Assembly: GCA_044220535.1 (NCBI GenBank)
Contig: JBGAQU010000037.1
Span: forward strand, 1-25,855
Length of the DNA: 25,855 nt
Reading direction: 5' to 3'
Source of the DNA: JBDHTS01 sp044220535
GTDB lineage: Bacteria; Pseudomonadota; Alphaproteobacteria; Micavibrionales; Micavibrionaceae
Made by a program: the position numbers and the translations under genes. This document shows, piece after piece, positions 1 to 9,200 of the stretch (position 1 is its first letter; every line of letters starts with the position of its first letter). The notes beneath the pieces were generated by a model, which saw nothing but the letters and a program-made list of their open reading frames with translations, had not been told where the DNA came from and made no database searches.

Positions 1-177
1 ACTGAACAGGAAGAAATTCAAGCGCGCAAAAAAGAAATATTTCCTTATACGGTGATGCCCACCGAAGATATTTCTTATATGGCGCAGTGGATTAAGAACC
101 CAGCTGCTTATATAGAGGATAAAGTCTTTTCCGATCTAAGTTCTAAAGCGCCACTGATAAAACTTTCCATAAATTAA
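1..177 (+). CDS. 3' end of an unrecognised gene (partial)
   Basis: Frame 1 is open from the first base to a TAA at 175-177 and encodes the last 58 residues of a protein whose start lies outside the window. The fragment is charged at the beginning and contains an aromatic stretch (SYMAQWIKNPAAYIED). I do not recognise a family. In many alphaproteobacteria the gene before rpoN is lptB, but this tail does not look like the end of an LptB ATPase, so the upstream neighbourhood seems to differ. The codon use is more A/T-rich than in rpoN. About 95 A/T-rich bases without a gene separate it from rpoN. Confidence 0.5.
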   Translation, partial: TEQEEIQARKKEIFPYTVMPTEDISYMAQWIKNPAAYIEDKVFSDLSSKAPLIKLSIN

Positions 178-272
178 AAAAAATTAACAATTTTTAAAAG
201 GATATGATCAGTCTTTTTAAGGAACTTCTGCGGCTGTAATCCACCCCCAAATCGTGGTAAAATGGAAGAGTC

Positions 273-1730
273 ATGACCACGATCTCTCAAAAGCTCGACC
301 TCCGCCAGGGTCAGAACCTTGTAATGACGCCGCAATTGCAGCAGGCAATCAAGCTTCTGCAGCTGAACAATGTCGAACTGGCTGAATATATCGAGGAAGA
401 GCTGTCGCAGAACCCTTTGCTGGAAAAAGGGGAAAATGAGGACAGTGAACCGGTCCAGGCGGAAGAAAAATCCGAACGGGATGAATTCCAGGACGAATTC
501 GACCAGAACTGGACAGGTAACGAGAAGGATTCAGGCCTGCAGGATTTCGACGCCGGATCGTCGATGGCGACGGTGGGTGCGGGCGGCAGCCGATCGTTCG
601 ACGGGGATGAAAACAGCTTTGAAAACAATATTGTACGTCAGCAGACCTTGCGCGAACACCTGCTGGAGCAATTGCATATGGCGTTTGAGGACCCGCGCGA
701 CCAGATGGCTGGCGCGCTGCTGATCGATTTGCTGGACGAAACGGGTTATCTGCGCCAGGGCGATCAGGAACTGCGTGACCGCCTCAACCTGCCATCCGAA
801 CGTTTGCAAAATCTGCTGGGCCGCATGAAGCAATTTACGCCGACGGGCGTGTTTGCAAAAGATTTGCAGGAATGCCTGGCCTTGCAGCTGGAAGAGCAGG
901 GCCGGCTGGATGAGCCGATGAAAAAGCTGCTGGCGAAGCTGGACCGCCTTGCCGCGCACGATTTCAAAAATCTCGCGACATGGTGCGGCGTCAACGATAC
1001 GTATTTGCGCGATATGGTCGCGGAAATCCGCGCTCTCAATCCGCGACCTGCGGCGGATTTCGACCATCTGGTGGTGCAGACCGTGGTGCCGGATGTTCTG
1101 ATGAAGCGCCTGCCGAAAAACCTAGGCGGCGGATGGCGCGTTGAATTGAACGCCGACACGCTGCCGAAGGTGCTGATCAACCAGACCTATTACACCGAAG
1201 TCGCCAGCAAGGCGAAGGAGCGCAAGGACAAGGATTACCTGAACCAGCAGATGAACTCCGCCAACTGGCTGGTCAAGGCGATGGACCAGCGCGCCAAGAC
1301 GATCGTCAAGGTGGCGGGGGAGATCGTCGAGCAGCAGGAAGCGTTCTTCCTGTACGGCATCGAATTCCTGAAACCCCTGACGCTCAAAGACATCGCGGAA
1401 AAGATCGACATGCATGAAAGCACGGTCAGCCGCGTTACCAGCAATAAATTCATCGGCACGCCGCGCGGCGTGTTCGAACTGAAATATTTCTTTTCCACCG
1501 CTCTGGCCGGGGCATCGGGCGTGACGCATTCGTCCGAATCGGTGAAATCCAGAATCAAGACCATGATTGACGGTGAACCCGCGGACGATCCGTTGTCCGA
1601 TGACAAAGTCGCGGAAATCCTGGCGAAAGACGGGATTGAGATCGCCAGACGTACAGTGGCGAAATACCGCGAAATGCTGGGCCTTCCCTCATCCGTGCAG
1701 CGCAAGCGAATGAAGCAGGGCAGCGAATAA
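273..1730 (+). CDS. rpoN: RNA polymerase sigma-54 factor RpoN
   Basis: RpoN is the alternative sigma factor that directs RNA polymerase to -24/-12 promoters and needs an AAA+ activator to open them. All family landmarks are visible in 485 residues. Residues 5-52 form the glutamine/leucine-rich activator-interacting region I (LRQGQNLVMTPQLQQAIKLL). An acidic linker covers roughly 53-115, followed by the core-binding domain. A helix-turn-helix lies near 370-395 (LKDIAEKIDMHESTVSRV). The diagnostic RpoN box ARRTVAKYRE is at 458-467. Length is usual for the family. The ATG at 273 follows a GGAAGAG stretch at close spacing, a modest ribosome binding site. Gene hpf follows 120 bases downstream, the common proteobacterial order. 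No ptsN follows within the window. Confidence 0.97.
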   Translation: MTTISQKLDLRQGQNLVMTPQLQQAIKLLQLNNVELAEYIEEELSQNPLLEKGENEDSEPVQAEEKSERDEFQDEFDQNWTGNEKDSGLQDFDAGSSMATVGAGGSRSFDGDENSFENNIVRQQTLREHLLEQLHMAFEDPRDQMAGALLIDLLDETGYLRQGDQELRDRLNLPSERLQNLLGRMKQFTPTGVFAKDLQECLALQLEEQGRLDEPMKKLLAKLDRLAAHDFKNLATWCGVNDTYLRDMVAEIRALNPRPAADFDHLVVQTVVPDVLMKRLPKNLGGGWRVELNADTLPKVLINQTYYTEVASKAKERKDKDYLNQQMNSANWLVKAMDQRAKTIVKVAGEIVEQQEAFFLYGIEFLKPLTLKDIAEKIDMHESTVSRVTSNKFIGTPRGVFELKYFFSTALAGASGVTHSSESVKSRIKTMIDGEPADDPLSDDKVAEILAKDGIEIARRTVAKYREMLGLPSSVQRKRMKQGSE

Positions 1731-1850
1731 GTCTGAACGGCTTCGGTTAAACACTTGTCAACGCATTGATGATAGGTTGGTGAATACCCATATAGGTAAG
1801 AGATTGTTTTCAAGACGCGTTTCGATAATAAAATGGAAAGGAAAACTGCC

Positions 1851-2456
1851 ATGCAAATGACCATTCAAGGCAAACAGATGGATGTCGGCGACGCCCTGCG
1901 GACGCATGTGAATGAAAAAATCAATGAGATCAACGCGAAATATTTCAATCACGCGACCGACGGCACCGTAACCTTTTCACGGGAGGGGCATGGCCACGGG
2001 TTGACCAAAACCCATATTGCCATGCGTGTCGGTAAAAACATCTCGGTCGTAGCTGAGGCCGCTGAAAACGATCCGTATTTAAGCTTCGAGGTTGCCAGCA
2101 ACAAGGTGGCGAAACAGCTGCGCCGTTACAAACGCCGCCTGCGCGACCACAATGAACGCATCGACCGCACCGAAGGCGCGAAGGTGCCATATTACGTGAT
2201 CGCCGAAAACGCGCGGGATGAGGATGAAACCGATGCCGTCCCGCAAGGCGACGATCCCGTCACCGTCGCGGAAATGATCACGCATATCGACAAGCTGAGC
2301 GTATCAGACGCTGTTATGCGCCTCGACCTCGGCAACCAGACGGCTTTGCTGTTCCGGAACGCCAAGCACGGCGAACTGAACCTGGTCTATCGCAGGCCGG
2401 ACGGGAATATCGGCTGGATTGATCCATCGACTGCCATGGCGCAGGCCGCAGAATAA
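1851..2456 (+). CDS. hpf: ribosome hibernation promoting factor, long form
   Basis: The product is the long form of the hibernation factor, which binds the 30S decoding region in stationary phase and lets 70S ribosomes dimerise through its C-terminal domain. Residues 1-105 form the RaiA/HPF domain (beta-alpha fold, basic helix KVAKQLRRYKRRLRDH). A variable linker follows. Residues about 138-195 form the dimerisation domain (MRLDLGNQTALLFRNA, ending NLVYRRPDGNIGWID). I chose the ATG at 1851 (201 aa). The in-frame ATG at 1833 lies just upstream of, and partly in, the GGAAAGG element at 1835-1841, which is well spaced for 1851. A second ATG at 1857 is also possible. The gene lies directly after rpoN, as in many proteobacteria, and ends at a strong terminator. 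Confidence 0.95.
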   Translation: MQMTIQGKQMDVGDALRTHVNEKINEINAKYFNHATDGTVTFSREGHGHGLTKTHIAMRVGKNISVVAEAAENDPYLSFEVASNKVAKQLRRYKRRLRDHNERIDRTEGAKVPYYVIAENARDEDETDAVPQGDDPVTVAEMITHIDKLSVSDAVMRLDLGNQTALLFRNAKHGELNLVYRRPDGNIGWIDPSTAMAQAAE

Positions 2457-2461
2457 AACAG

Positions 2462-2489
2462 AAAACCCGCCGGACAGGCGGGTTTTTTT
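2462..2489 (+). terminator. rho-independent terminator after hpf
   Basis: A perfect 6-bp GC stem (CCCGCC at 2466-2471, GGCGGG at 2477-2482) closes a 5-base loop and is followed by seven T residues at 2483-2489. The stem is preceded by AAAA, so the hairpin can also work for the convergent minus-strand gene whose stop codon is at 2491-2493. It ends the rpoN-hpf unit. Confidence 0.88.
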
Positions 2490-2490
2490 A

Positions 2491-3000
2491 TTAGAAGCCC
2501 CTGCCGCCCTTTTGGCCGGGGTTCAGGAGTTTGCCGGGTTTGATTTTGGGGGATTTGCTTGAACCGCCGCGCTGGCCGGCGAAGCGTTCGGTTTTCATGA
2601 AGGCTTCGTCCAGAAGATCGTCGATATTGGGCATGTTGCCCATGTTGATCTCCTTCACCACCAGCTGGAAGAACAGGCAGGCTTTTTCCTCCCAGTCATA
2701 GATATCCTTGCCGAAGGGTGCGCCCTTGATCAGAAGCGTCGTCACCGTCCATGCGCCGTCGGAAACGGGGGCGCAACGCATGCTGCAGATCTGGTCCATC
2801 GGGCCCTTGCCGGGGGGCGGGTCGTCGAACAACATCTGGATTTCCGCATCGACGTCCTCCAGATCCATACCCGTGCGGATTTCGGCGCTGCAGGTAATGC
2901 CCTTCTCACTATCCGTATACGACCAGGGCACGGTTTCGTAGGCGCCCGGCACATAGCCGACGCCCATCTTGTCCATCAATTCGTTCAAAGTCGCGCGCAT
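2491..3000 (-). CDS. hypothetical protein (169 aa)
   Basis: I do not recognise this family. The protein is soluble, without a signal peptide or membrane helix. The N-terminal part (about 1-130) is mixed in composition with an acidic proline-containing segment (QMLFDDPPPGKG), and the C-terminal 35 residues are basic and glycine-rich (GQRGGSSKSPKIKPGKLL), likely disordered. The start at 3000 has no strong Shine-Dalgarno sequence. It lies 83 bases downstream of xseA on the same strand, so the two may be cotranscribed. It is convergent with hpf and shares its terminator. Codon use matches the GC-rich neighbours, supporting a resident gene. Confidence 0.75.
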   Translation of the reverse strand: MRATLNELMDKMGVGYVPGAYETVPWSYTDSEKGITCSAEIRTGMDLEDVDAEIQMLFDDPPPGKGPMDQICSMRCAPVSDGAWTVTTLLIKGAPFGKDIYDWEEKACLFFQLVVKEINMGNMPNIDDLLDEAFMKTERFAGQRGGSSKSPKIKPGKLLNPGQKGGRGF

Positions 3001-3083
3001 GGGAGCAAACCTTAAAATGCCTTTCAGCCTTATTCATAGCATGGAATAAGGGCTTTTGACCTAAAAGGCAAAGAAAACCGTTT

Positions 3084-4598
3084 TCACGTCTTATCTTTAA
3101 CAATTGTGGCGGCGACCCGACCGTCCCGGAACTGCAATTCAACCGCCTGACGGGTTCTGGTGGACGCAGCATCGGTGATTAATTGACCCTTATCATCCCG
3201 GACCACCGCAAACCCCCGCTTCAGGACGTTTTCGAATGAATAGCTTTCGAGCAGACCGGAGAATTGCGTCAGCCGGTCCTGCCGGGGCTTCAAGAAACGG
3301 TCAGGTTCGCCTGAAGCCGCCAGCCGTTCCCCCCAGATTTTAAAGCGGCCTTCACGTTCCAGCAGCACAGCTTTCGGTGCGCGCAGGCCGCCGCTTTTCT
3401 GCAGCAATTCGCGATGCAGGCGGTCGGCCATGCGCTGTGCCGCCGTGCCCAGCGCAGCACCTGCCTGTGCCAGCGCGGCGCGTTTCATGTCGACAAGCGT
3501 GCGCGGATGTGTGATGCGGGATGCGGTACGGATCAGGCGCGCTTCGCTTTCATGAACGATTTTGCGCAGCATGCCGGCCAGCCGATCACCTGCATGATCC
3601 AGGCGCTGGGTTCTGGATTCAAGGATACGCTGCGGGTCACCCAGCCGCGCCGCCATGGCGGATGCGCGGTCGCGCCTGATTTCGACAGCGCGTTCCATCG
3701 CCGCGCGCATACGTGCGGCGTCATCCATCACCAGCGCGTAAAGCTGGCCACGCACAGGCACGGCCATTTCGGCGGCGGCGGTGGGAGTGGGGGCGCGGAT
3801 GTCGGAGACGAAGTCGATCAGCGTTGTATCCGTCTCATGCCCGACGGCGGAGATGACGGGGATACGGCAGTCTGAAACCGCCCGCACGACGTTTTCTTCG
3901 TTAAACGGCATCAGGTCTTCGAGGGATCCGCCACCCCTGGCGACGATCAGCAAATCGGGCCGAGGTATTTTGCCGCCCGGTTTGATGGCGTCGAAACCGC
4001 GAATGGCCGCCGTGATTTGATCCGCAGCGCCCGGCCCCTGCACCAGCACAGGCCAGACCAGGACATGACGCGGGAAACGGTCTTCCAAGCGATGCAATAT
4101 ATCGCGGATGACGGCGCCAGTCTGGGAGGTGACGACGCCGATGACTTCGGGCAAATAGGGCGGTTCTTTCTTGCGGTTTGTATCGAACAGGCCTTCGGCA
4201 GCCAGTTTCCTTTTGCGGTCCTCCAGCATTTTCAGCAGCGCGCCTTCGCCCGCCAGCTCCATCGATTCGATGACCAGCTGGTAATTGGACCGTTGTGGAT
4301 AGGTCGTAATGCGGCCAGTGCATATGACATCCAGCCCTTCCTCAGGCCGGACAGACAGCTTCGAAACCGTGCCCTTCCAGCAGACGACCGACAGGCAGGC
4401 CTCAGCGTCCTTCAAATCGGAATACATATGGCCGGAGGTGTGAATTTTAACCTTTGAGAGTTCGCCCCGGACACGGACGCGGCCATACGTATCCTCCAGC
4501 GTTTTCTTTAAGGAAAACGCGAGTTCTGACACCGACAGCTCCGGCACATTGGTGCGGGGCGCGGGTTTGGCGGGTTGGGTGAAGAGATCATCGGCCAT
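3084..4598 (-). CDS. xseA: exodeoxyribonuclease VII large subunit
   Basis: XseA is the large subunit of exonuclease VII, which with XseB degrades single-stranded DNA from both ends into acid-soluble oligonucleotides. From the chosen start (504 aa), residues 18-115 form the OB-fold nucleic-acid-binding domain (VPELSVSELAFSLKKTLED, RGELSKVK). The catalytic domain follows, with GVVTSQTGAVIRDIL (154-168), ARGGGSLEDL (220-229) and GHETDTTLIDF (253-263) before a long coiled-coil-like arm. The C-terminal KRGFAVVRDDKG motif is present. The reading frame is open upstream to 4634, but the ATG at 4598 (MADDLFTQ) gives the usual N-terminus; 4610 is an alternative. No strong ribosome binding site is visible. 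XseB is not in the window. Confidence 0.96.
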   Translation of the reverse strand: MADDLFTQPAKPAPRTNVPELSVSELAFSLKKTLEDTYGRVRVRGELSKVKIHTSGHMYSDLKDAEACLSVVCWKGTVSKLSVRPEEGLDVICTGRITTYPQRSNYQLVIESMELAGEGALLKMLEDRKRKLAAEGLFDTNRKKEPPYLPEVIGVVTSQTGAVIRDILHRLEDRFPRHVLVWPVLVQGPGAADQITAAIRGFDAIKPGGKIPRPDLLIVARGGGSLEDLMPFNEENVVRAVSDCRIPVISAVGHETDTTLIDFVSDIRAPTPTAAAEMAVPVRGQLYALVMDDAARMRAAMERAVEIRRDRASAMAARLGDPQRILESRTQRLDHAGDRLAGMLRKIVHESEARLIRTASRITHPRTLVDMKRAALAQAGAALGTAAQRMADRLHRELLQKSGGLRAPKAVLLEREGRFKIWGERLAASGEPDRFLKPRQDRLTQFSGLLESYSFENVLKRGFAVVRDDKGQLITDAASTRTRQAVELQFRDGRVAATIVKDKT

Positions 4599-4656
4599 GT
4601 GCAGGATCATACAACAGCCGCATAATCCTACCAAAGCTTGCTTTATATTTTATATT

Positions 4657-6150
4657 ATGTTAATAAAATTTATGCTTGATCCTTTTAAATATAAACTGGA
4701 CGTTTCTTTAGGCGATCCATTAATCCCTTTGACAGAGATAGCCAATTATGCTTTTCAAAAATCGTGTGAAAATTTAAATCTTTATCGCTTTCCAGGCGAT
4801 TTCAGCCTGGGTACAAGGTTGGGAAGCATTTTACGCCCAATAAGCGATTATTTTACGGATCGCGGACTATATCCAAAAAATTATACAGGTCTTGGCAATG
4901 ATTGCCTGTTGATGACAGGCGGGGGCACGACGGAAGCTTACGAGCTGGTGATCCGATATCTAGCACAGGAAGTCCAATCCTTAGCCAAGCAGGAAAAATG
5001 CGATATCAAACCTGTGATCGTTATGCCTGTTCCCACATACGGGTTCTTTTTTGAAAATGCGCGGAACTGGGGTTTCGAGATTGAGCAAGTGCAGCGTGAC
5101 ATGGCCAACGGCGGAAAGCTGGATCCAGCAGTGTTGGCAGATGTTTTTGAAAAGCTGGATCGTAAAGGAAAACGCGTTATCGCTTTCTTTGATTCTAACC
5201 CGCATAACCCGCTTGGATTGGTGCGAGATGAGGAAGAAACGGCTGCGCTGTATAGAGTTATTCATGATTTAAGCGAAACCTATCAAAACAACCATAATAG
5301 AAAATTCAAAAGGATGCATTGGGATGATTCTATCGCGCGCGTCCGCATTATAGACGATATGGTTTATGCTGGCCTTGAGTATCCTGACGCAGGAAAAGCT
5401 TTTCCTTTCGGTGCTTTAAATCACGAAGATTTCCATGACGTTTTCCGTGATGTTTTTACCTTGGTCGGTCCGTCGAAGGCCGGATTGGTCAATATACGTG
5501 CGGGTATGGTAATTGGACCTTCAAAAGATATAAGGGAACTGCGCCAGATACAAAAAACAACGTCTTATGCGCCGTCAGATATGGTTATGCATACACTGGA
5601 AGCTTATTTCAGTGATGACAAGGCTTTTACCGAATGGCGATTGAACACGCTGGACAAGGCTATTGGGATTTATCGCGCCAACGGATTATTAATGAAAGCG
5701 ATAATCAATGGCTTTGAAAACATCGAAGCGTCAGATGAAGAAAGAAAAAATATTATTGAAACCTATGCGCGGGCTAAAAAAATTTCTGATCGCACAGCGC
5801 GCAGGGATTTGGCGCAAGGTATAGATGGCGTTGATATTGTAACATCACCCAATGCAGGGTTTTTCCATGTTCTGAATTTTAGCCAATGCAAAGGAAAGTT
5901 TTATGATAATTTTTTTACACATAAGCAATATGGCGGTGTGACAGAATTCAAAGATGAATACGGTGTTGAGCATCTGGCCAATGCCGCCCGGCTGAAATTC
6001 GCGTCCGGCACATGGATGGGGCTCGATATAAAGGATTGTTTTGTCAGGGCCAGTTTTGCCTTGCCTATTGAAAAAATTGTCGACTTTGGAAACCGGGTGC
6101 GCTGGATGACTAAACAGCTCGGTGTAAAAGGCCATTCTTTAAACTCATAA
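4657..6150 (+). CDS. PLP-dependent class I/II aminotransferase, substrate unknown
   Basis: This is a fold-type I pyridoxal-phosphate enzyme of about 497 residues. Visible signatures, numbered from 4657, are a glycine-rich cofactor loop (LMTGGGTTEAYEL), the substrate/cofactor asparagine motif NPHNPLG, the D-x-x-Y motif at 234-237 (DMVY), the Schiff-base lysine K274 in GPSKAGLVNIRAG, and a C-terminal carboxylate-binding arginine near 464 (FVRASFALP). An insertion rich in N and K (YQNNHNRKFKRMHWD) precedes DMVY. I cannot assign a substrate. Start choice is uncertain: ATG 4657 or 4672, neither with a clear ribosome binding site, and the frame is open back into xseA. Base composition is visibly more A/T-rich than xseA and putA, suggesting acquisition from elsewhere. 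Confidence 0.88.
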   Translation: MLIKFMLDPFKYKLDVSLGDPLIPLTEIANYAFQKSCENLNLYRFPGDFSLGTRLGSILRPISDYFTDRGLYPKNYTGLGNDCLLMTGGGTTEAYELVIRYLAQEVQSLAKQEKCDIKPVIVMPVPTYGFFFENARNWGFEIEQVQRDMANGGKLDPAVLADVFEKLDRKGKRVIAFFDSNPHNPLGLVRDEEETAALYRVIHDLSETYQNNHNRKFKRMHWDDSIARVRIIDDMVYAGLEYPDAGKAFPFGALNHEDFHDVFRDVFTLVGPSKAGLVNIRAGMVIGPSKDIRELRQIQKTTSYAPSDMVMHTLEAYFSDDKAFTEWRLNTLDKAIGIYRANGLLMKAIINGFENIEASDEERKNIIETYARAKKISDRTARRDLAQGIDGVDIVTSPNAGFFHVLNFSQCKGKFYDNFFTHKQYGGVTEFKDEYGVEHLANAARLKFASGTWMGLDIKDCFVRASFALPIEKIVDFGNRVRWMTKQLGVKGHSLNS

Positions 6151-6223
6151 TATAATAGAAATTTTTCTCCCTGTCTTGCGCACCGCACAGCATGGTATAA
6201 ACCCTGAAACAACGGGGACCATC

Positions 6224-9200
6224 ATGCCGGGACTTTCCGCCTATTTCTATGAAGACGAAGCGCAATCCGTGGAGCGGCTGCTGAAGGCGCTGCCCTGGGA
6301 TGATACGAAATCGGCGCGCATTGATAAGCAGGCGAAGGCGTTGATCGAGCGGGTGCGGTCGGCCAAGCGCAAATCGGGGGAGCTGGAGACGTTCCTGCAG
6401 CAATATGGGCTGAACACTGAAGAGGGCCTTGCGCTGATGACGCTGGCGGAGGCTTTGCTGCGCATTCCGGATGCGCATACGGCCAATCTTCTGATCCGGG
6501 ATAAAATGTCTGCTGCTGACTTTTTGTCGAAGCAGGGAGAGACGAAGGATTTGCTGGTGAAAGCGGCGGGGTTCGGATTGTCGCTGACACGCAAGACGCT
6601 GGATTCATCGCTGGCGCGGTTGGGGGAGCCGATCATTCGCAAGGCAATTATCGAGGCCCTGCGCATGATGGGGCGGCAGTTTGTGCTGGGCCGCACGATT
6701 GAGGAGGCGATCAAGACCGGGCGCGATTACGAGAAGAAGGGATACCGCCTGTCCTATGACATGCTGGGCGAAGGCGCGCGCATGCACAGTACGGCCGATC
6801 AGTATTTTAATTCCTACAGCCATGCGATCCAGGCTGTGGCATCGGCGGCGGCCGGCGATGACATCGCGAAACGGCCCGGTATTTCGGTGAAACTGTCGGC
6901 ATTGCACCCGCGCTATGAATACAGGCATGCCAATGACTGTGTGCCGGAGATGTCGGAGAAAGTGATTGCGCTGGCGCGGATGGCGGCGGACCGCAATATC
7001 CCGATGACGATTGATGCGGAGGAGGTGGACAGGCTCGAATCCTCGCTTAAAATCATCGCCAATGTCGCGCATGACCCGGCGCTGAGCGGCTGGGAGGGGC
7101 TGGGCCTTGCCGTGCAGGCGTATCAGAAACGCTGTTTCGCGTTGATCGACCATATTGCTGATCTGGCGAAGACGACGCGCCGCCGGCTGCAGGTGCGGCT
7201 GGTGAAAGGTGCCTATTGGGACGCGGAGATCAAGCGTGCGCAGGTGCAGGGCCTGTCCGGCTATCCGGTGTTCACGCGTAAGGCGAATACGGATGTGTCC
7301 TATCTGGCCTGCGCGCATAAAATGCTGCAGGCTCGCGACGTATTTTATCCGATGTTCGCGACGCATAACGCTTACACAATTGCTGCGGTCCTGGATATGG
7401 CGGGCAAGGATGGCGGGTATGAATTCCAGCGCCTGCATGGCATGGGTGAAACGCTGCATGATGCGGTGCTGGCCGATGGGCGGGCGGGATCCGCGGTTTA
7501 TGCGCCGTGCGGCAGCCATGAGGATTTGTTGCCCTATCTGGTGCGGCGTCTGCTGGAGAACGGCGCCAGCACGTCTTTTGTGCACAAAATCCTGGATAAA
7601 AATACGCCGATCACTGAACTGGTGACCGATCCCGTGCGGGATGCCGCGAACCACAAAACGAAACGCCATGCGCACATCGCGATGCCGGATGCGATTTACG
7701 GGGAAGCGCGGCAAAATTCCAGGGGCATCGACCTGACCGAACCTGCGGAATGCGATCCCTTGCTGCGCGGCATGAAGCAGGCGGTGGATGGCAAGATGTG
7801 GGAGTCCGCGCCTCTGGTCGGCGGGCAGATGGTGAAAACGGGAAGTCCTGTTCCCGTTATCAACCCCGCTTTTTCCGTCATCCCGGCGAAAGCCGGGACC
7901 CATACGATGGATAAAATATCCCAAACTGTGCAGACAATTTCTGCCGGTGGTGAGAATACCCAGCAGCCTATGGGTCCCGGCTTTCGCCGGGATGACGATG
8001 GGATTTTGGGACATGTTTGGTATGCGGATGCCGGAACTGTTGGTCGCGCGTTCGATGCTGCCAAAAAAGGCCATGCCACCTGGTCAAAAACACCGGCTGC
8101 GGACCGGGCAGTCGCGTTGCGCAAACTGGGCGATCTGATGGAGCGCAACCGCGATACGCTGATGGGGCTGTGCGTGCGGGAGGCAGGAAAGACGATCGAC
8201 GATGCCCAGGCCGAATTGCGGGAAGCGGTGGATTTTTGCAGATACTACGCGCAACAGGGTGAAAAGGATTTTGATGAGGACGGCGTCAACTTGCCCGGCC
8301 CGACGGGGGAATCCAATCGCCTGTTGCTGCAGGGGCGCGGGGTATTTGTGTGCATCAGCCCGTGGAATTTCCCGCTGGCAATCTTCACCGGTCAGATTAC
8401 CGCTGCATTGATGGCGGGAAATGCCGTCATTGCCAAGCCTGCGGAACAGACGCCGCTGGTTGCGGCCTTTACCGCGAAGCTAATCCACGAGGCGGGCGTG
8501 CCTCATGATGCGTTTATCCTGTTGCCCGGTGCGGGGGATGTCGGAGCGTTATTGGTGCAGCATAAAGATGTCGCAGGCGTTGCGTTTACAGGTTCAACCG
8601 ATGTCGCGCGCATCATCAACCGCGCGCTGGCGGCGAAGGATGGGCCGATTGTTCCGCTGATCGCCGAGACGGGCGGGCAGAATGCGATGATCGTCGATTC
8701 ATCGGCTTTACCGGAACAGATCGTGGATGACGTGATCGTCAGCGCTTTCGGTTCGACCGGCCAAAGGTGCAGCGCCCTGCGCGTGCTGTATATCCAGGAG
8801 GATATCGCAGACCGTTTTATCACTTTGCTGCAGGGGGCTATGGCGACGCGGCTTGTGGGTGATCCGATGGATCTTGCGTCCGATACCGGCCCTGTGATCG
8901 ACCGGGATGCGCTGCAGATGCTGCAGGATCATAAGGCGAAGCTGGACCGGACAGCGCGTAAAATCGCCGAAGCGCCATTGCCGCCGGAAACCGCATCGGG
9001 GACATTTTTTGCGCCTGTTGCCTATGAAATCGGGTCGATCCGGGAGCTGGAACGGGAAGTGTTTGGTCCTGTGCTACATGTCATCCGTTTCAAATCCGGC
9101 GAGATGGACTCCATCATCGCCGATATCAATGCCAGCGGTTACGGCCTGACCATGGGGCTGCATACCCGCATCGGCACGGTGATGGACCATGTCTCCGAAA

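Noticed and set aside
1833..1850. Upstream ATG for hpf
   Set aside because: It overlaps the likely Shine-Dalgarno sequence of the ATG at 1851, and the extra residues do not fit the family N-terminus.
3414..3875. 153-codon frame opposite xseA
   Set aside because: Histidine- and glycine-rich shadow of xseA with no independent support.
6605..8074. 489-codon open frame on the minus strand opposite putA
   Set aside because: It is the antisense shadow of a GC-rich gene; its product is rich in H, R and Q with no family motif except the palindrome peptide, which the inverted repeat necessarily encodes on both strands.
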